NCBI RefSeq assembly: GCF_036242395.1
Contig: NZ_CP108458.1
Span: 2,108,001-2,172,000, forward strand
Origin: Kitasatospora sp. NBC_01266
GTDB taxonomy: Bacteria > Actinomycetota > Actinomycetes > Streptomycetales > Streptomycetaceae
Direction: 5' to 3'
Length of the DNA: 64,000 nt
This document shows positions 42,500 through 51,368 of the stretch, piece after piece. The notes beneath the pieces were generated by a model. That model ran no database searches, was not told the origin of the DNA, and saw nothing but the letters and a program-made list of their open reading frames with translations. Position 1 is the stretch's first letter, and every line of letters begins with the position of its first letter. Both the position numbers and the translations under genes were made by a program.

Positions 42500-42530
42500 A
42501 CCAGCTCAGCGAAAGCAGCGGTGCGCGCAT
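42489..42530 (-). CDS. trpL: trp leader peptide, MRAPLLSLSWWPS
   Basis: A 13-residue ORF with two adjacent Trp codons (TGG TGG) near its end, stopping with TAG inside hairpin 1:2 of the attenuator. A TACAGT box lies at 42537-42542 on this strand, about six bases before the ATG, and there is no Shine-Dalgarno. The leader may therefore be translated from the very 5' end of the mRNA. It senses charged tRNA-Trp for trpS. Confidence 0.88.
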   Translation of the reverse strand: MRAPLLSLSWWPS

Positions 42531-42645
42531 GCCATCACTGTAACCCGTGAAAGCGTTCAGTGGGGCGCTGGTTCCCGTTCACCGGCCCGGGGTACGCCGC
42601 CGCTAGCGTGAGCGGCCTTCAACGACCCCTAGGCGAGGAGTTCCT

Positions 42646-44292
42646 GTGGACCAGCCCTTCGAAGCCCCTGAGCCGAGCACCGGCGGCGACCGCGACGGCA
42701 CCTTCAGCCGCCGCACCGCGCTGCGGCTGAGCGCCACGGTGGGCGGTGCCGCGCTGACCGCCGGCCCGCTGCTCGCCGCCACCCCGGCCTCGGCTGACGG
42801 CAGCTCAGGTGACGGCTCGTCGGGTCAGAACTCGCCGCTGCTGCTCACCCGCCCCGAGTCGCTCGGTGCCCCGCCGGTCGAGGGCCTGCACCTGACCTTC
42901 GGCGCGGACCCGACCCGGCAGATGACCGCCTCCTGGAGCACCGAGGGACCGGTGCGCAACCCCCGGGTCCAGCTGGGCACCCTGGAGGGCGGCTTCGGGC
43001 GCACCGTGCAGGCCGACACCCGCACCTACACCGACGGCGCCAGCAACCGGGTGGTCTACACCCACCACGCCCGGATGGAGAACCTGCGCCCGGGCACCTA
43101 CTACACCTACGCCGCGCTGCACGACGGCGGCCGTCCCGACGCCGGCACCTTCCGCACCGCCCAGCGCGGCCGGCAGGCCTTCACCTTCACCAGCTTCGGC
43201 GACCAGAGCGTGCCCGACACCACCTGGCAGCCGGACGGCAAGGGCGGCTTCACGGCCGTCGCCAACGGCATAGCCTCGCCGGCCGCGGCCGACATCGTGG
43301 GCGGCATCGAGCAGGTCGACCCGCTCTTCCACCTGCTGAACGGCGACCTCTGCTACGCCAACATCACGCCCGACCGGCTGCGCACCTGGCAGGGCTTCTT
43401 CGCCAACAACACCCGCTCGGCGCGGTACCGCCCGTGGATGCCGGCGGCCGGCAACCACGAGAACGAGAAGGCCAACGGCCCGATCGGCTTCTCCGCCTTC
43501 CAGACCCGTTTCGACCTGCCGGGCAACGGGGGCGACGACGAGACCGAGGGCCTGTGGTACTCGTTCACGGTCGGCTCGGTGCACGTGGTGGTGCTGCAGA
43601 ACGACGACGTCGCCTACCAGGACGCCGGTGACACCTACGTGTACGGCTACAGCGGCGGCGCCCAGCGCGCCTGGCTGGAGCAGGACCTGCGCAAGGCGCG
43701 GGCCGACCGCTCGATCGACTGGGTGGTGGTCTGCATGCACCAGGTGGTGATCAGCTCCTCGGACGCCAACGGCGCCGACCGGGGCGTGCGCGAGCAGTGG
43801 GGCCCGCTCTTCGACCGCTACCAGGTGGACCTGGTGGTCTGCGGCCACGAGCACGACTACGAGCGCTCGCTGCCGGTGCGCGGCACCATCTCCGGCTCGG
43901 AGACGCTGACCCCCAACCCGGTCTCCACCGCGACCGACGTGATGGACACCTCGCAGGGCACCGTGCACATGGTGCTCGGCGGTGGCGGCAACTCCTCGAC
44001 CAGCAACGGCAAGTTCTTCGCCCCGGCCAAGGCCAAGGTGATCACCGGGGTCGGCCCGGTGGGCAGCACCGGCAAGCGGGCGCCCATCTACGTGAACGAG
44101 GAGGCGCCCTGGGTCGGCGTGCGCGACGTCGACCACTCCTACGGCTTCGCCGCGTTCACCGTGGACCCCGGCACCAAGCCGGGCGGCACCACCAGCATCC
44201 ACGTCACCTACTACACGGTGGCCCAGCCGGACGGGTCGATCAACCCGCTGGAGACCTTCGTCCTGCAGCGCAAGCGCTCCGACGGCCACTGA
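42646..44292 (+). CDS. Tat-exported purple-acid-phosphatase-like metallophosphoesterase
   Basis: This 548-residue protein has a twin-arginine signal (FSRRTALRLSATVGGAALTA, cleavage near ASADG52). A fibronectin-like N-terminal domain follows (GLHLTFGADPTRQMTASWST), as in purple acid phosphatases. The metallophosphoesterase motifs are FTSFGDQS, LNGDLCYAN, AAGNHEN, CMHQVVISS and CGHEHDYERS, which carry the Asp, Asn, His and Tyr ligands of the two-metal site. It probably releases phosphate from organic esters outside the cell. AGGAG precedes the GTG at 42646. It is divergent from the trpL-trpS unit; a strong terminator follows. Confidence 0.92.
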   Translation: MDQPFEAPEPSTGGDRDGTFSRRTALRLSATVGGAALTAGPLLAATPASADGSSGDGSSGQNSPLLLTRPESLGAPPVEGLHLTFGADPTRQMTASWSTEGPVRNPRVQLGTLEGGFGRTVQADTRTYTDGASNRVVYTHHARMENLRPGTYYTYAALHDGGRPDAGTFRTAQRGRQAFTFTSFGDQSVPDTTWQPDGKGGFTAVANGIASPAAADIVGGIEQVDPLFHLLNGDLCYANITPDRLRTWQGFFANNTRSARYRPWMPAAGNHENEKANGPIGFSAFQTRFDLPGNGGDDETEGLWYSFTVGSVHVVVLQNDDVAYQDAGDTYVYGYSGGAQRAWLEQDLRKARADRSIDWVVVCMHQVVISSSDANGADRGVREQWGPLFDRYQVDLVVCGHEHDYERSLPVRGTISGSETLTPNPVSTATDVMDTSQGTVHMVLGGGGNSSTSNGKFFAPAKAKVITGVGPVGSTGKRAPIYVNEEAPWVGVRDVDHSYGFAAFTVDPGTKPGGTTSIHVTYYTVAQPDGSINPLETFVLQRKRSDGH

Positions 44293-44309
44293 CCGCTCGA
44301 GCCGCAGCC

Positions 44310-44340
44310 AGGCCGCGTCCACCACCGGTGGGCGCGGCCT
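44310..44340. terminator. Hairpin terminator after the phosphatase
   Basis: A 14-bp stem (44310-44323 with 44327-44340) with one G-U pair and an ACC loop, 18 bases past the stop. Confidence 0.8.
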
Positions 44341-44351
44341 GCCCGTTTCCG

Positions 44352-44394
44352 TTGACATCTCCTCCCTCGGGCGACAATCTAAGCAAGCGCTTAG
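44352..44394 (+). promoter_or_regulatory. Promoter and TetR operator of the acyl-CoA degradation operon
   Basis: TTGACA (44352-44357), 17 bases, then CAATCT (44375-44380). The 16-bp site CTAAGCAAGCGCTTAG (44379-44394) starts in the -10 box and covers the start point. The identical site, inverted, is at 51369-51384 next to the TetR gene. Confidence 0.85.
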
Positions 44395-44418
44395 TCAGTC
44401 TCACTCCCGAAGGACGCC

Positions 44419-45417
44419 ATGACCGACAATCCCCCCGGACTCGACCTCGCCGCGCTCCAGGCCCACCTGGGCACCGGCCCGCTGAGCGCCGAGCTGATCG
44501 AGGGCGGCCGTTCCAACCTGACCTACCGGCTGACCGACGGCACCGAGCGCTGGGTGCTGCGCCGCCCGCCGCTCGGGCACGTGCTGGCCACCGCGCACGA
44601 CATGGCCCGCGAGTACCGGGTGATCGGCGCGCTGCACGGCTCGCCCGTCCCGGTGCCGCGCACCGTGCGGCTGACCGAGGACCCGGCGGTGATCGGCGCG
44701 CCGTTCTACCTGATGGAGTTCGTCGAGGGCACCGCGCACCGCGACAGCACGGCCCTGGCCGCGCTCGGGCCCGCGCGGGTGCGGGCGCTCGCGGACCACC
44801 TGGTCGACACGCTGGTCGCGCTGCACGCGATCGATCCGCAGGAGGTCGGCCTGGCCGACTTCGGACGCCCCGAGGGCTTCCTGGCCCGCCAGGTGCAGCG
44901 CTGGGGCAAGCAGTTGGCCGCCTCCCGCAGCCGCGAGGTGCCCGGGATCCAGACCCTGGCCGAGCGGCTCACCGCCTACCTGCCGCACTCCCCCGCGCCC
45001 GCGCTGGTGCACGGCGACTACCGGCTGGACAACGTGCTGGTGGGGCCGGACGACCGGATCACCGCCGTGCTGGACTGGGAGATGTCCACCCTCGGCGACC
45101 CGCTCACCGACCTCGGGCTGCTGGCGATGTACACCGACCTGGCCGGGCAGTTCGCCGGGGTGATCCCGGGCGTCGCGCTGGCCCCCGGCTTCCCGGGCGG
45201 GCCCGAACTGATCGAGCGCTACGCGGCCGAGTCCGGGCGCGACGTGCGCCAGGTCGACTGGTACGTGGCCTTCGCCTCGTTCAAGCTCGCGGTGGTACTG
45301 GAGGGCATCCACTTCCGCTACAGCCAGGGACGCACCGTCGGGGCCGGCTTCGACCGGGTCGGCGAGCTGGTCCCGCTCTTCGTCGAACACGGCCTGACCG
45401 CACTCAAGGAGCGCTGA
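44419..45417 (+). CDS. Phosphotransferase-family protein (ACAD10/aminoglycoside-kinase-like)
   Basis: This 332-residue protein has a kinase-like fold: LIEGGRSNLTYRLTDG as the nucleotide loop, LVHGDYRLDNVLVGP as the catalytic loop and ITAVLDWEMSTLGDPLTDLG as the metal loop. This branch is regularly encoded with acyl-CoA dehydrogenases and is related to the kinase domain of ACAD10/11, which phosphorylates 4-hydroxyacyl-CoAs before beta-oxidation. A role in hydroxy-fatty-acid or branched acyl-CoA breakdown is therefore likely (inference). GAAGGA precedes the ATG. It is the first gene of the plus-strand operon under the TetR operator. Confidence 0.88.
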   Translation: MTDNPPGLDLAALQAHLGTGPLSAELIEGGRSNLTYRLTDGTERWVLRRPPLGHVLATAHDMAREYRVIGALHGSPVPVPRTVRLTEDPAVIGAPFYLMEFVEGTAHRDSTALAALGPARVRALADHLVDTLVALHAIDPQEVGLADFGRPEGFLARQVQRWGKQLAASRSREVPGIQTLAERLTAYLPHSPAPALVHGDYRLDNVLVGPDDRITAVLDWEMSTLGDPLTDLGLLAMYTDLAGQFAGVIPGVALAPGFPGGPELIERYAAESGRDVRQVDWYVAFASFKLAVVLEGIHFRYSQGRTVGAGFDRVGELVPLFVEHGLTALKER

Positions 45418-45422
45418 GCAGC

Positions 45423-46601
45423 ATGGACTTCGCCTTCGACGCCCGCACCGAGGAGCTGCGCGAGCAGCTCACCGCCTTCCTGGCGGAGTGCGTCTACCCG
45501 GCCGAGCAGCGGCTGGAGACCAACGACGACTGGTCGACCCCGGCGGTGATCCGCGAGCTGCGCACCGAGGCCAAGGCACGCGGCCTGTGGAACCTCTTCT
45601 ACGAGCTGCCCAACCTGCAGTACGCCCCGCTCGCCGAACTCACCGGGCGCAGCATCCTGTTGGCGCCGGCCGCGGTCAACTGCGCGGCGCCCGACACCGG
45701 GAACATGGAGCTGCTCGCCCAGTTCGGCGACGAGGCGCAGCGCAAGCAGTGGCTGGAGCCGCTGCTGGCCGGTGAGATCCGCTCCGCCTTCGCGATGACC
45801 GAGCCGGACGTGGCCTCCTCGGACGCCGGCAACATCGAGACCCGGATCGAGCGGGACGGCGCCGACTACGTGGTCAACGGCCGCAAGTGGTACATCACCG
45901 GGGCGATGAACCCCGAGTGCGCGGTCTTCATCGTGATGGGCAAGACCGATCCGACGGGCGACGCGCGCCGCCAGCAGTCGATGATCCTGGTGCCGCGCGA
46001 CACCCCGGGCGTCACGGTGAAGCGGGCCATGACGGTCTTCGGCTACGAGGACCGCGACCACGGCGGCCATGCCGAGGTGCTCTTCGAGAACGTCCGGGTG
46101 CCGGCCGCCAACCTGATCGGCGAGCCGGGCTCCGGCTTCGCGATCGCCCAGGCCCGGCTCGGTCCCGGCCGGATCCACCACTGCATGCGGGCCATCGGGA
46201 TCGCCGAGCGGGCACTGGAGTTGATGTGCCGCCGGGTCACCGAGCGGGTCGCCTTCGGCAAGCCGCTGGCGGCGCAGGGCGTGGTGCAGGACTGGATCGC
46301 GGAGTCCCGGGTGCGGATCGAGCAGGCCAGGCTGCTGGTGCTGAAGACCGCCTGGCTGATGGACACCGTGGGCAACAAGGGCGCGCACACCGAGATCCAG
46401 GCGATCAAGATCGCGGTCCCGCAGACCGTCGAGTGGATCCTGGACAAGGCGGTGCAGGCACACGGCGCGGCGGGCGTCAGCCAGGACACCCCGCTGGCCC
46501 AGCTCTGGGCCGGCAACCGCACCCTGCGGCTGGCCGACGGCCCGGACGAGGTGCACCGCCGCTCGCTGGCGCGGCGTGAGCTGCGGAGGTACCAGGGATG
46601 A
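45423..46601 (+). CDS. Acyl-CoA dehydrogenase (ACAD10/11-like)
   Basis: This 392-residue FAD enzyme has FAMTEPDVASSDAGNIET at the FAD site, NGRKWYITGAMNPECAVFIVMG, the substrate loop HHCMRAIGIAERALELM, RVAFGKPLA and HGAAGVSQDTPLA. The sequence type goes with the preceding kinase-like gene, five bases upstream. It should oxidise an acyl-CoA to the enoyl-CoA with electrons to ETF. Its stop overlaps the next ATG (ATGA). The kinase-plus-dehydrogenase pair mirrors the two-domain ACAD10/11 system. Confidence 0.9.
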   Translation: MDFAFDARTEELREQLTAFLAECVYPAEQRLETNDDWSTPAVIRELRTEAKARGLWNLFYELPNLQYAPLAELTGRSILLAPAAVNCAAPDTGNMELLAQFGDEAQRKQWLEPLLAGEIRSAFAMTEPDVASSDAGNIETRIERDGADYVVNGRKWYITGAMNPECAVFIVMGKTDPTGDARRQQSMILVPRDTPGVTVKRAMTVFGYEDRDHGGHAEVLFENVRVPAANLIGEPGSGFAIAQARLGPGRIHHCMRAIGIAERALELMCRRVTERVAFGKPLAAQGVVQDWIAESRVRIEQARLLVLKTAWLMDTVGNKGAHTEIQAIKIAVPQTVEWILDKAVQAHGAAGVSQDTPLAQLWAGNRTLRLADGPDEVHRRSLARRELRRYQG

Positions 46602-47779
46602 CCGACCTCGATCCGACGGCGCGGACGCGGGAGCTGCTGGCGGCCTTCCCGCCCTCGGAAGTCGACCGGCTCGACTTCCTGCGCGCGCGGTTCGATGCCG
46701 GACTGGCCTGGGTGCACTTCCCGGTCGGACTCGGCGGCCTCGGTGCGCCGCGGGCTCTGCAGGCCGTGGTGACCGCCGAGTTGGCCGCCGCCGGCGCGCC
46801 GGACAACGACCCGCGCCGGATCGGCATCGGGCTGGGGATGGCCGCGCCGACCATCCTGCGCTATGGCACGGCCGAGCAGCAGCGGCGCTGGCTGCGGCCG
46901 TTGTGGACCGGCGAGGAGGTCTGGTGCCAGCTGTTCAGCGAGCCCGGCGCCGGCTCCGACCTGGCGGCGCTGGCCACCCGCGCGGTGCTCGACGCGGACG
47001 GGGTCTGGACGGTGGACGGCCAGAAGGTGTGGACCTCCAGCGCCCACACCGCCCGCTGGGCGATCCTGATCGCCCGCACCGACCCGACCGTGCCCAAGCA
47101 CCAGGGCATCACCTACTTCGTCTGCGACATGACCGACCCCGGGGTGGAGGTCCGCCCGCTGCGGCAGATCACCGGCGAGGCCGAGTTCAACGAGGTCTTC
47201 CTGACCGGCGTGCGGATCCCCGACACCGACCGGCTCGGCGCCGTCGGCGAGGGCTGGCGGGTCGCCCAGACCACGCTGAACAACGAGCGGGTGGCGATCG
47301 GCGGTCAGGCCGTCCCGCGCGAGGGCGGGCTGATCGGCATGGTCGCCGAAACCTGGCGCACCCGGCCCGAGTTGCGCACCCCCGAGCTGCACCAGCGGCT
47401 GCTCCAGCACTGGGTGGACGCCGAGGTGCTGCGGCTGACCGGCGAACGGCTGCGCCAGCAGCTGGCGGCCGGCCAGCCGGGCCCGGAGGGCGCCGGCGGG
47501 AAGCTCGGATTCGCCCGGCTGGCCCAGCAGTTGACCGGTTTCGAGGTCGAGCTGCTGGGCGAGGAGGGCCTGGGCTACGACGACTGGACGCTGCGCCGCC
47601 CCGAACTGGTGGACTTCAACGGCCGCGAGGCCGGCTACCGCTACCTGCGGGCCAAGGGCAACTCGATCGAGGGCGGCACCAGCGAGATCCTGCGCAACAT
47701 CATCGCCGAACGGGTGCTGGGACTGCCGCCCGAGCCGCGCACGGACAAGGACGTCCCGTGGAAGGAGCTGTCCCGGTGA
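46598..47779 (+). CDS. Acyl-CoA dehydrogenase, large subunit type
   Basis: This 393-residue protein has the dehydrogenase N-domain (HFPVGLGGLGAPRALQ), QLFSEPGAGSDLAALATRA, DGQKVWTSSAHTARWAILIAR and, at the C-terminus, GNSIEGGTSEILRNIIAERVLGLP with the Gly/Glu pattern of the active-site region. GGAGGT precedes the ATG; start and stop overlap the neighbours (ATGA, GTGA). The following gene encodes a second, more diverged dehydrogenase. Such pairs form alpha2beta2 enzymes in actinobacteria, as known for cholesterol side-chain ACADs (FadE pairs). A heteromer is likely. Confidence 0.88.
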   Translation: MTDLDPTARTRELLAAFPPSEVDRLDFLRARFDAGLAWVHFPVGLGGLGAPRALQAVVTAELAAAGAPDNDPRRIGIGLGMAAPTILRYGTAEQQRRWLRPLWTGEEVWCQLFSEPGAGSDLAALATRAVLDADGVWTVDGQKVWTSSAHTARWAILIARTDPTVPKHQGITYFVCDMTDPGVEVRPLRQITGEAEFNEVFLTGVRIPDTDRLGAVGEGWRVAQTTLNNERVAIGGQAVPREGGLIGMVAETWRTRPELRTPELHQRLLQHWVDAEVLRLTGERLRQQLAAGQPGPEGAGGKLGFARLAQQLTGFEVELLGEEGLGYDDWTLRRPELVDFNGREAGYRYLRAKGNSIEGGTSEILRNIIAERVLGLPPEPRTDKDVPWKELSR

Positions 47780-48807
47780 ACCTGCTCTACTCCGAGATCG
47801 AGGAGGAGCTGCGGGCCAGCGTCCGCGACCTGCTGCGCGACCGCAGCCCGCAGGACGTGGTGCTGGCCCGGGTCTCGGCCGGCCTGGGCTACGACCCGGC
47901 GCTCTGGCGGGCGTTGGCGGTGGACCTGGGAGCGGCCGGGCTGCAGGATCCGGCGGTGGGCGGGACGCTGCGCGAAGTGGCCGTGGTCATGGAGGAGTTG
48001 GGCCGCTCGGTGGCGCCCACGCCGTTCCTCGGCAGCGCGGTGCTGGCGACGGCGGCACTCGGCTGGGAGCGGGTGGGCGAGCGGACCGCGACGCTGGTGG
48101 TGCCGTTCTCCGGCGGAGCGCCGAGCGTGCGGGCGGCCGGCGGCCGGCTGAGCGGGCGGGTCACCTCGGTGGCCGACGCACTCTCAGCCGACCTGCTGGT
48201 GGTGCCGGTGGTGGGCGGCTCGCTCTGGGTCGTCGAGCGCGCATCGGTGGACAGCGGGGTCACCGTCACCCCGCGCACCTCGCTGGACCTGACCCGGCCG
48301 CTGGCCGATGTCGAGTTCGAGGGCGCCCCGGGCCAGTTGGTGACCGAGGACCCGGCAGTGTTGGATCGCGCGCTGCTCACGGGTGCCGGGCTGCTCGCCT
48401 CCGAGCAGCTGGGGATCGCCGAGTGGTGCCTGGCCAGCACCGTCGAATACCTGCGCGAGCGGCGGCAGTTCAACCGCCCGGTGGGCTCCTTCCAGGCGCT
48501 CAAGCACCGGCTGGCCGACCTCTGGCTGGAGGTGGTCGGCGCCCGCGCCGCCGCCCGGGCCGCCGCCGACGCGCTGGCCACCGGCGCGGCGGACACCGAG
48601 ATTCTGGTCGCGGTGGCCGCCTCGCACTGCGGCACGGTGGCGGTGCGGGCCGCCGAGGAGTGCGTGCAGCTGCACGGCGGCATCGGGATGACCTGGGAGC
48701 ACCCGGCCCACCTCTACCTCAAGCGCGCCAAGGCGGACCAGCTGGCGCTGGGCACCCCGGGCCGGCACCGGGCCCGGCTGGCCGAGCTGGTGGACCTGCC
48801 GGCCTGA
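47776..48807 (+). CDS. Acyl-CoA dehydrogenase, small or partner subunit
   Basis: This 343-residue protein is a shorter, more diverged dehydrogenase. The N-domain keeps EELRASVRDLLRDRS and VVMEELGRSVAPTPFLGSAV. The C-domain has EQLGIAEWCLASTVEYLRERRQFNRPVGSFQALKHRLADL and ECVQLHGGIGMTWEHPAHLYLKRA, the FAD-contact region. It has no clear catalytic Glu in the usual place, which fits the non-catalytic half of a FadE-type heteromer with the previous gene. The GTG start overlaps the previous stop. A perfect terminator follows. Confidence 0.85.
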   Translation: MNLLYSEIEEELRASVRDLLRDRSPQDVVLARVSAGLGYDPALWRALAVDLGAAGLQDPAVGGTLREVAVVMEELGRSVAPTPFLGSAVLATAALGWERVGERTATLVVPFSGGAPSVRAAGGRLSGRVTSVADALSADLLVVPVVGGSLWVVERASVDSGVTVTPRTSLDLTRPLADVEFEGAPGQLVTEDPAVLDRALLTGAGLLASEQLGIAEWCLASTVEYLRERRQFNRPVGSFQALKHRLADLWLEVVGARAAARAAADALATGAADTEILVAVAASHCGTVAVRAAEECVQLHGGIGMTWEHPAHLYLKRAKADQLALGTPGRHRARLAELVDLPA

Positions 48808-48810
48808 GAC

Positions 48811-48852
48811 GCAGGGTGTCCCCGGGGAGTTCGCTTCCCGGGGACACCCTGC
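48811..48852. terminator. Bidirectional terminator between convergent acyl-CoA genes
   Basis: A 16-bp perfect stem (48811-48826 with 48837-48852), extendable by two more pairs, with a GTTCGC-type loop. It separates the plus-strand and minus-strand operons of the cluster and can serve both. Confidence 0.85.
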
Positions 48853-48854
48853 CT

Positions 48855-49811
48855 TCAGAGCCCGATCACCACGCGCCCGGTGGTGCCGCCTTCGGCCACC
48901 CGCTGCACGCCGTCCGCCGCCGCCTCGAACGGCAGCCGCTCGCTCACCAGCGGGCGCACCACGCCCTGCTCGGTGAGCTTGGTCAGCTCGTCGTGCGCGG
49001 ACCGGACGGCAGCCGGGTCCTTGGTGTTGTAGAGGCCCCAGTGCAGGCCGAGGACCGAGTAGTTCTTCACCAGGGCGTGGCCCAGCTGCGGCGCGGGGAT
49101 GGTGCCGCTGGCGAAGCCGACCACCACGATCCGGCCCTCGAAGGCGACGCACTTGGTGGAGCCGGTGTAGGCGTCGCCGCCCACCGGGTCGAAGACCACG
49201 TCGGCGCCACGGCCGCCGGTGGCCTCCTTGACCGCCGCCACGAAGTCCTCGGCCTTCCGGTCGATCACCACGTCGCAGCCCAACTCACGGGCCACGGCAG
49301 CCTTCTGGGCGCCGCCGACGACGCCGATCACGCTCGCGCCGGCCGCCTTGCCGAGCTGGACGGCCGCGCTGCCGACGCCGCCGGCCGCCGCGTGCACCAG
49401 CAGGGTCTCCCCCGCGCGCAGGGCGGCCCGGCGGTGCAGGGCGAACCAGGCGGTCTGGTAGCCGATGTGCAGCGCGGCGGCCTGGGCGTCGTCCAGCGCC
49501 TCGGGGGCCGCGAAGAGTGCCCGGGTGTCCAGCAGCGCGTACTCGGCGAAGGCGCCGGTGCCCGCCACCGGGTTGCCGATCACCCTTTCCCCACTGGGCA
49601 GTTCACCGCACAGCTCGACGCCGGGCGTGAACGGCAGCGGCGGCTTCACCTGGTACATCCCCAGGCACATCAGCGCGTCCGGGAAGTTGACGGCCGCCGC
49701 CCGGACCTTCACCAGCACCTGGTGCTCGCCCGCGACCGGCCGCGGCACGTCCTCGACCAGCCGCATCACCTCGCGCGGCAGCCCCAACTCGCCCACCTGC
49801 CATGCCCTCAT
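48855..49811 (-). CDS. NADPH:quinone-oxidoreductase-like dehydrogenase
   Basis: This 318-residue zinc-free medium-chain dehydrogenase has VKVRAAAVNFPDALMCLGMYQVKPPLPF at the N-terminus. The NADPH loop is LVHAAAGGVGSAAVQLGKAAGA, followed by VGGAQKAAVARELGCDVVIDR and DPVGGDAYTGSTKCVAFEGRIVVVGFASG. The type is close to quinone oxidoreductases and enoyl reductases. It is the last gene of the minus-strand operon and overlaps the preceding SDR gene by four bases. In this context it may reduce an enoyl-CoA or a related intermediate. Confidence 0.9.
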   Translation of the reverse strand: MRAWQVGELGLPREVMRLVEDVPRPVAGEHQVLVKVRAAAVNFPDALMCLGMYQVKPPLPFTPGVELCGELPSGERVIGNPVAGTGAFAEYALLDTRALFAAPEALDDAQAAALHIGYQTAWFALHRRAALRAGETLLVHAAAGGVGSAAVQLGKAAGASVIGVVGGAQKAAVARELGCDVVIDRKAEDFVAAVKEATGGRGADVVFDPVGGDAYTGSTKCVAFEGRIVVVGFASGTIPAPQLGHALVKNYSVLGLHWGLYNTKDPAAVRSAHDELTKLTEQGVVRPLVSERLPFEAAADGVQRVAEGGTTGRVVIGL

Positions 49812-50593
49812 GCCGCGTCACCCGCCACGAACTTGCGCTGCAGCCGGTTCATCGCCGCCAGCCAACCGTCCGGCTCGGTCGCCCGCGCCGCGTAGTAGCC
49901 GGCCACCTCGGGGTGCGGCAGGATCAGGAACCGCTCCTCGGCGATCGCCCGCAGCACGTCCTCGGCCACCGCCGCCGGCTCCAGCGCGGTGGCTCCCATC
50001 AGCGCCTGGCCCAGCTCACCGGACGCCTCCAGGATCTTGGTCCGCACCCCCTGCGGGCAGAGCGCGTGCACCTTGACGCCCCGGTGGCGGTAGGTGGCGG
50101 AGAGCCACTCGGCGAAGGAGAGCGCCGCGTGCTTGCTGACCGAGTACGGCGCCGAGCCGAGCATGGTGAGCAGCCCGGCCGCCGAGACGGTGGCCACGAA
50201 CCGCCCCTCGCCGCGCTCCAGCCACTCGGGCAGCAGCAGCTCGGCCGCCCGCACGTGGGCCATCACGTTGACCTCCCAGGAGGAGGCCCACAGCGCCTCG
50301 GGCGCGTCCGCGCCGCCGCCGTGCGCCACCCCGGCGTTGGCGCAGTACACGTCGATGCCGCCCAGCTCCGCGCGGGCCGCCTCGATCAGCGCCGCGACCC
50401 CGTCCCGGCTTGCCGCGTCCCCGGGCACCGCCACCGCGCCGAGCCGAGCCGCCGTCTCGCGGGCCGCGTCGGCGTCCAGGTCGTTGACCACCACCGACGC
50501 GCCCTCGGCCGTGAAGGCCTCGGCCAGCGCGGCGCCGATGCCGCGCCCGGCGCCGGTGATGACGCAGCGCCGACCGGACAGCCCGGCGGTCAC
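49808..50593 (-). CDS. Short-chain dehydrogenase/reductase
   Basis: This 261-residue SDR has the nucleotide motif VITGAGRGIGAALAEAF with Asp in VVVNDLDAD (NAD preference). NAG is in YCANAGVAHG, and the active site is SAAGLLTMLGSAPYSVSKHAALSF (Ser-Tyr-Lys). It should be a hydroxyacyl-CoA or alcohol dehydrogenase of the degradation pathway. The GTG start overlaps the stop of the SDR gene upstream, and its stop overlaps the next ATG. Confidence 0.9.
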   Translation of the reverse strand: MTAGLSGRRCVITGAGRGIGAALAEAFTAEGASVVVNDLDADAARETAARLGAVAVPGDAASRDGVAALIEAARAELGGIDVYCANAGVAHGGGADAPEALWASSWEVNVMAHVRAAELLLPEWLERGEGRFVATVSAAGLLTMLGSAPYSVSKHAALSFAEWLSATYRHRGVKVHALCPQGVRTKILEASGELGQALMGATALEPAAVAEDVLRAIAEERFLILPHPEVAGYYAARATEPDGWLAAMNRLQRKFVAGDAA

Positions 50594-51345
50594 AGCCCAC
50601 CGCCCAGCGTCACGCCACCGTCCAGCACCAGGGTCTGCCCGGTGATCCAGCCCGCCTGGTCGGAGAGCAGGAAGGCCACCGCGCCCGCGACGTCCTCGGG
50701 CACCCCGAGCCGCTTCAGCGGGTAGGGCGCGGCGGCCTCCTCCTCGCGTCCCTGGTAGAGCGCCTCGGCGAAGCGGGTCTTGACCACGGCGGGGGCCACC
50801 GCGTTCACCCGGACGTTCGGGCCCAGCTCACCGGCCAGCTCCATGGTGAGCCGGGTGAGCGCGGCCTTGCTGACCCCGTACATACCGATCCCGGGCGAGG
50901 TGCGCAGGCCCGCGATGGAGGAGACGTTGACCACCGCGCCGCCGTGCTCGCCCATCCAGGCCTGGTGGGCGAGCCGGGTCCAGGCGAGCGGCGCGAGCAC
51001 GTTGACGGCCAGGATCTTGGCGGCGGCGGCCAGGTCGGTGTCCAGCACCGGGCCGAAGACCGGGTTGATGCCGGTGTTGTTGACCAGCAGGTCCAGCCGC
51101 CCGAAGGAGGCCATCACCTGCTCGACGGCGGCCTGCTGGTGCGCGGGGTCGTCGGCCTTGCCGGCCACGGCGATGGCGTGCGCCTCGCCGCCCAGGTCGC
51201 GCACGGCCTCGGCGAGCGGCTCGGGGTTGCGGGCGGTGATGCAGACCCGGGCGCCGCGGTCCACCAGCTCACGGGCGATCCCCAGGCCGATGCCCCGGCT
51301 CGCGCCGGTGACCAGGGCCACCTGTCCCTTGAACGTAAACGTCAT
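50590..51345 (-). CDS. Short-chain dehydrogenase/reductase (FabG-like)
   Basis: This 251-residue SDR has LVTGASRGIGLGIARELV with Arg in CITARNPEPL (NADP preference likely). NNTG is in LLVNNTGINPVFGP, the active site is VSSIAGLRTSPGIGMYGVSKAALTRL, and the C-terminus is GWITGQTLVLDGGVTLGG, as in FabG-type enzymes. It is the first gene of the minus-strand operon, directly behind the TetR operator at 51369-51384. Two SDRs with different cofactor residues in one operon suggest successive steps or different substrates. Confidence 0.92.
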   Translation of the reverse strand: MTFTFKGQVALVTGASRGIGLGIARELVDRGARVCITARNPEPLAEAVRDLGGEAHAIAVAGKADDPAHQQAAVEQVMASFGRLDLLVNNTGINPVFGPVLDTDLAAAAKILAVNVLAPLAWTRLAHQAWMGEHGGAVVNVSSIAGLRTSPGIGMYGVSKAALTRLTMELAGELGPNVRVNAVAPAVVKTRFAEALYQGREEEAAAPYPLKRLGVPEDVAGAVAFLLSDQAGWITGQTLVLDGGVTLGGGL

Positions 51346-51368
51346 GGCCGTCCTCTACTCCTAGGTAA

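Noticed and set aside
42372..42530. T-box riboswitch upstream of trpS
   Set aside because: No T-box sequence or specifier stem; the tandem Trp codons and mutually exclusive hairpins explain the leader as a ribosome-mediated attenuator.
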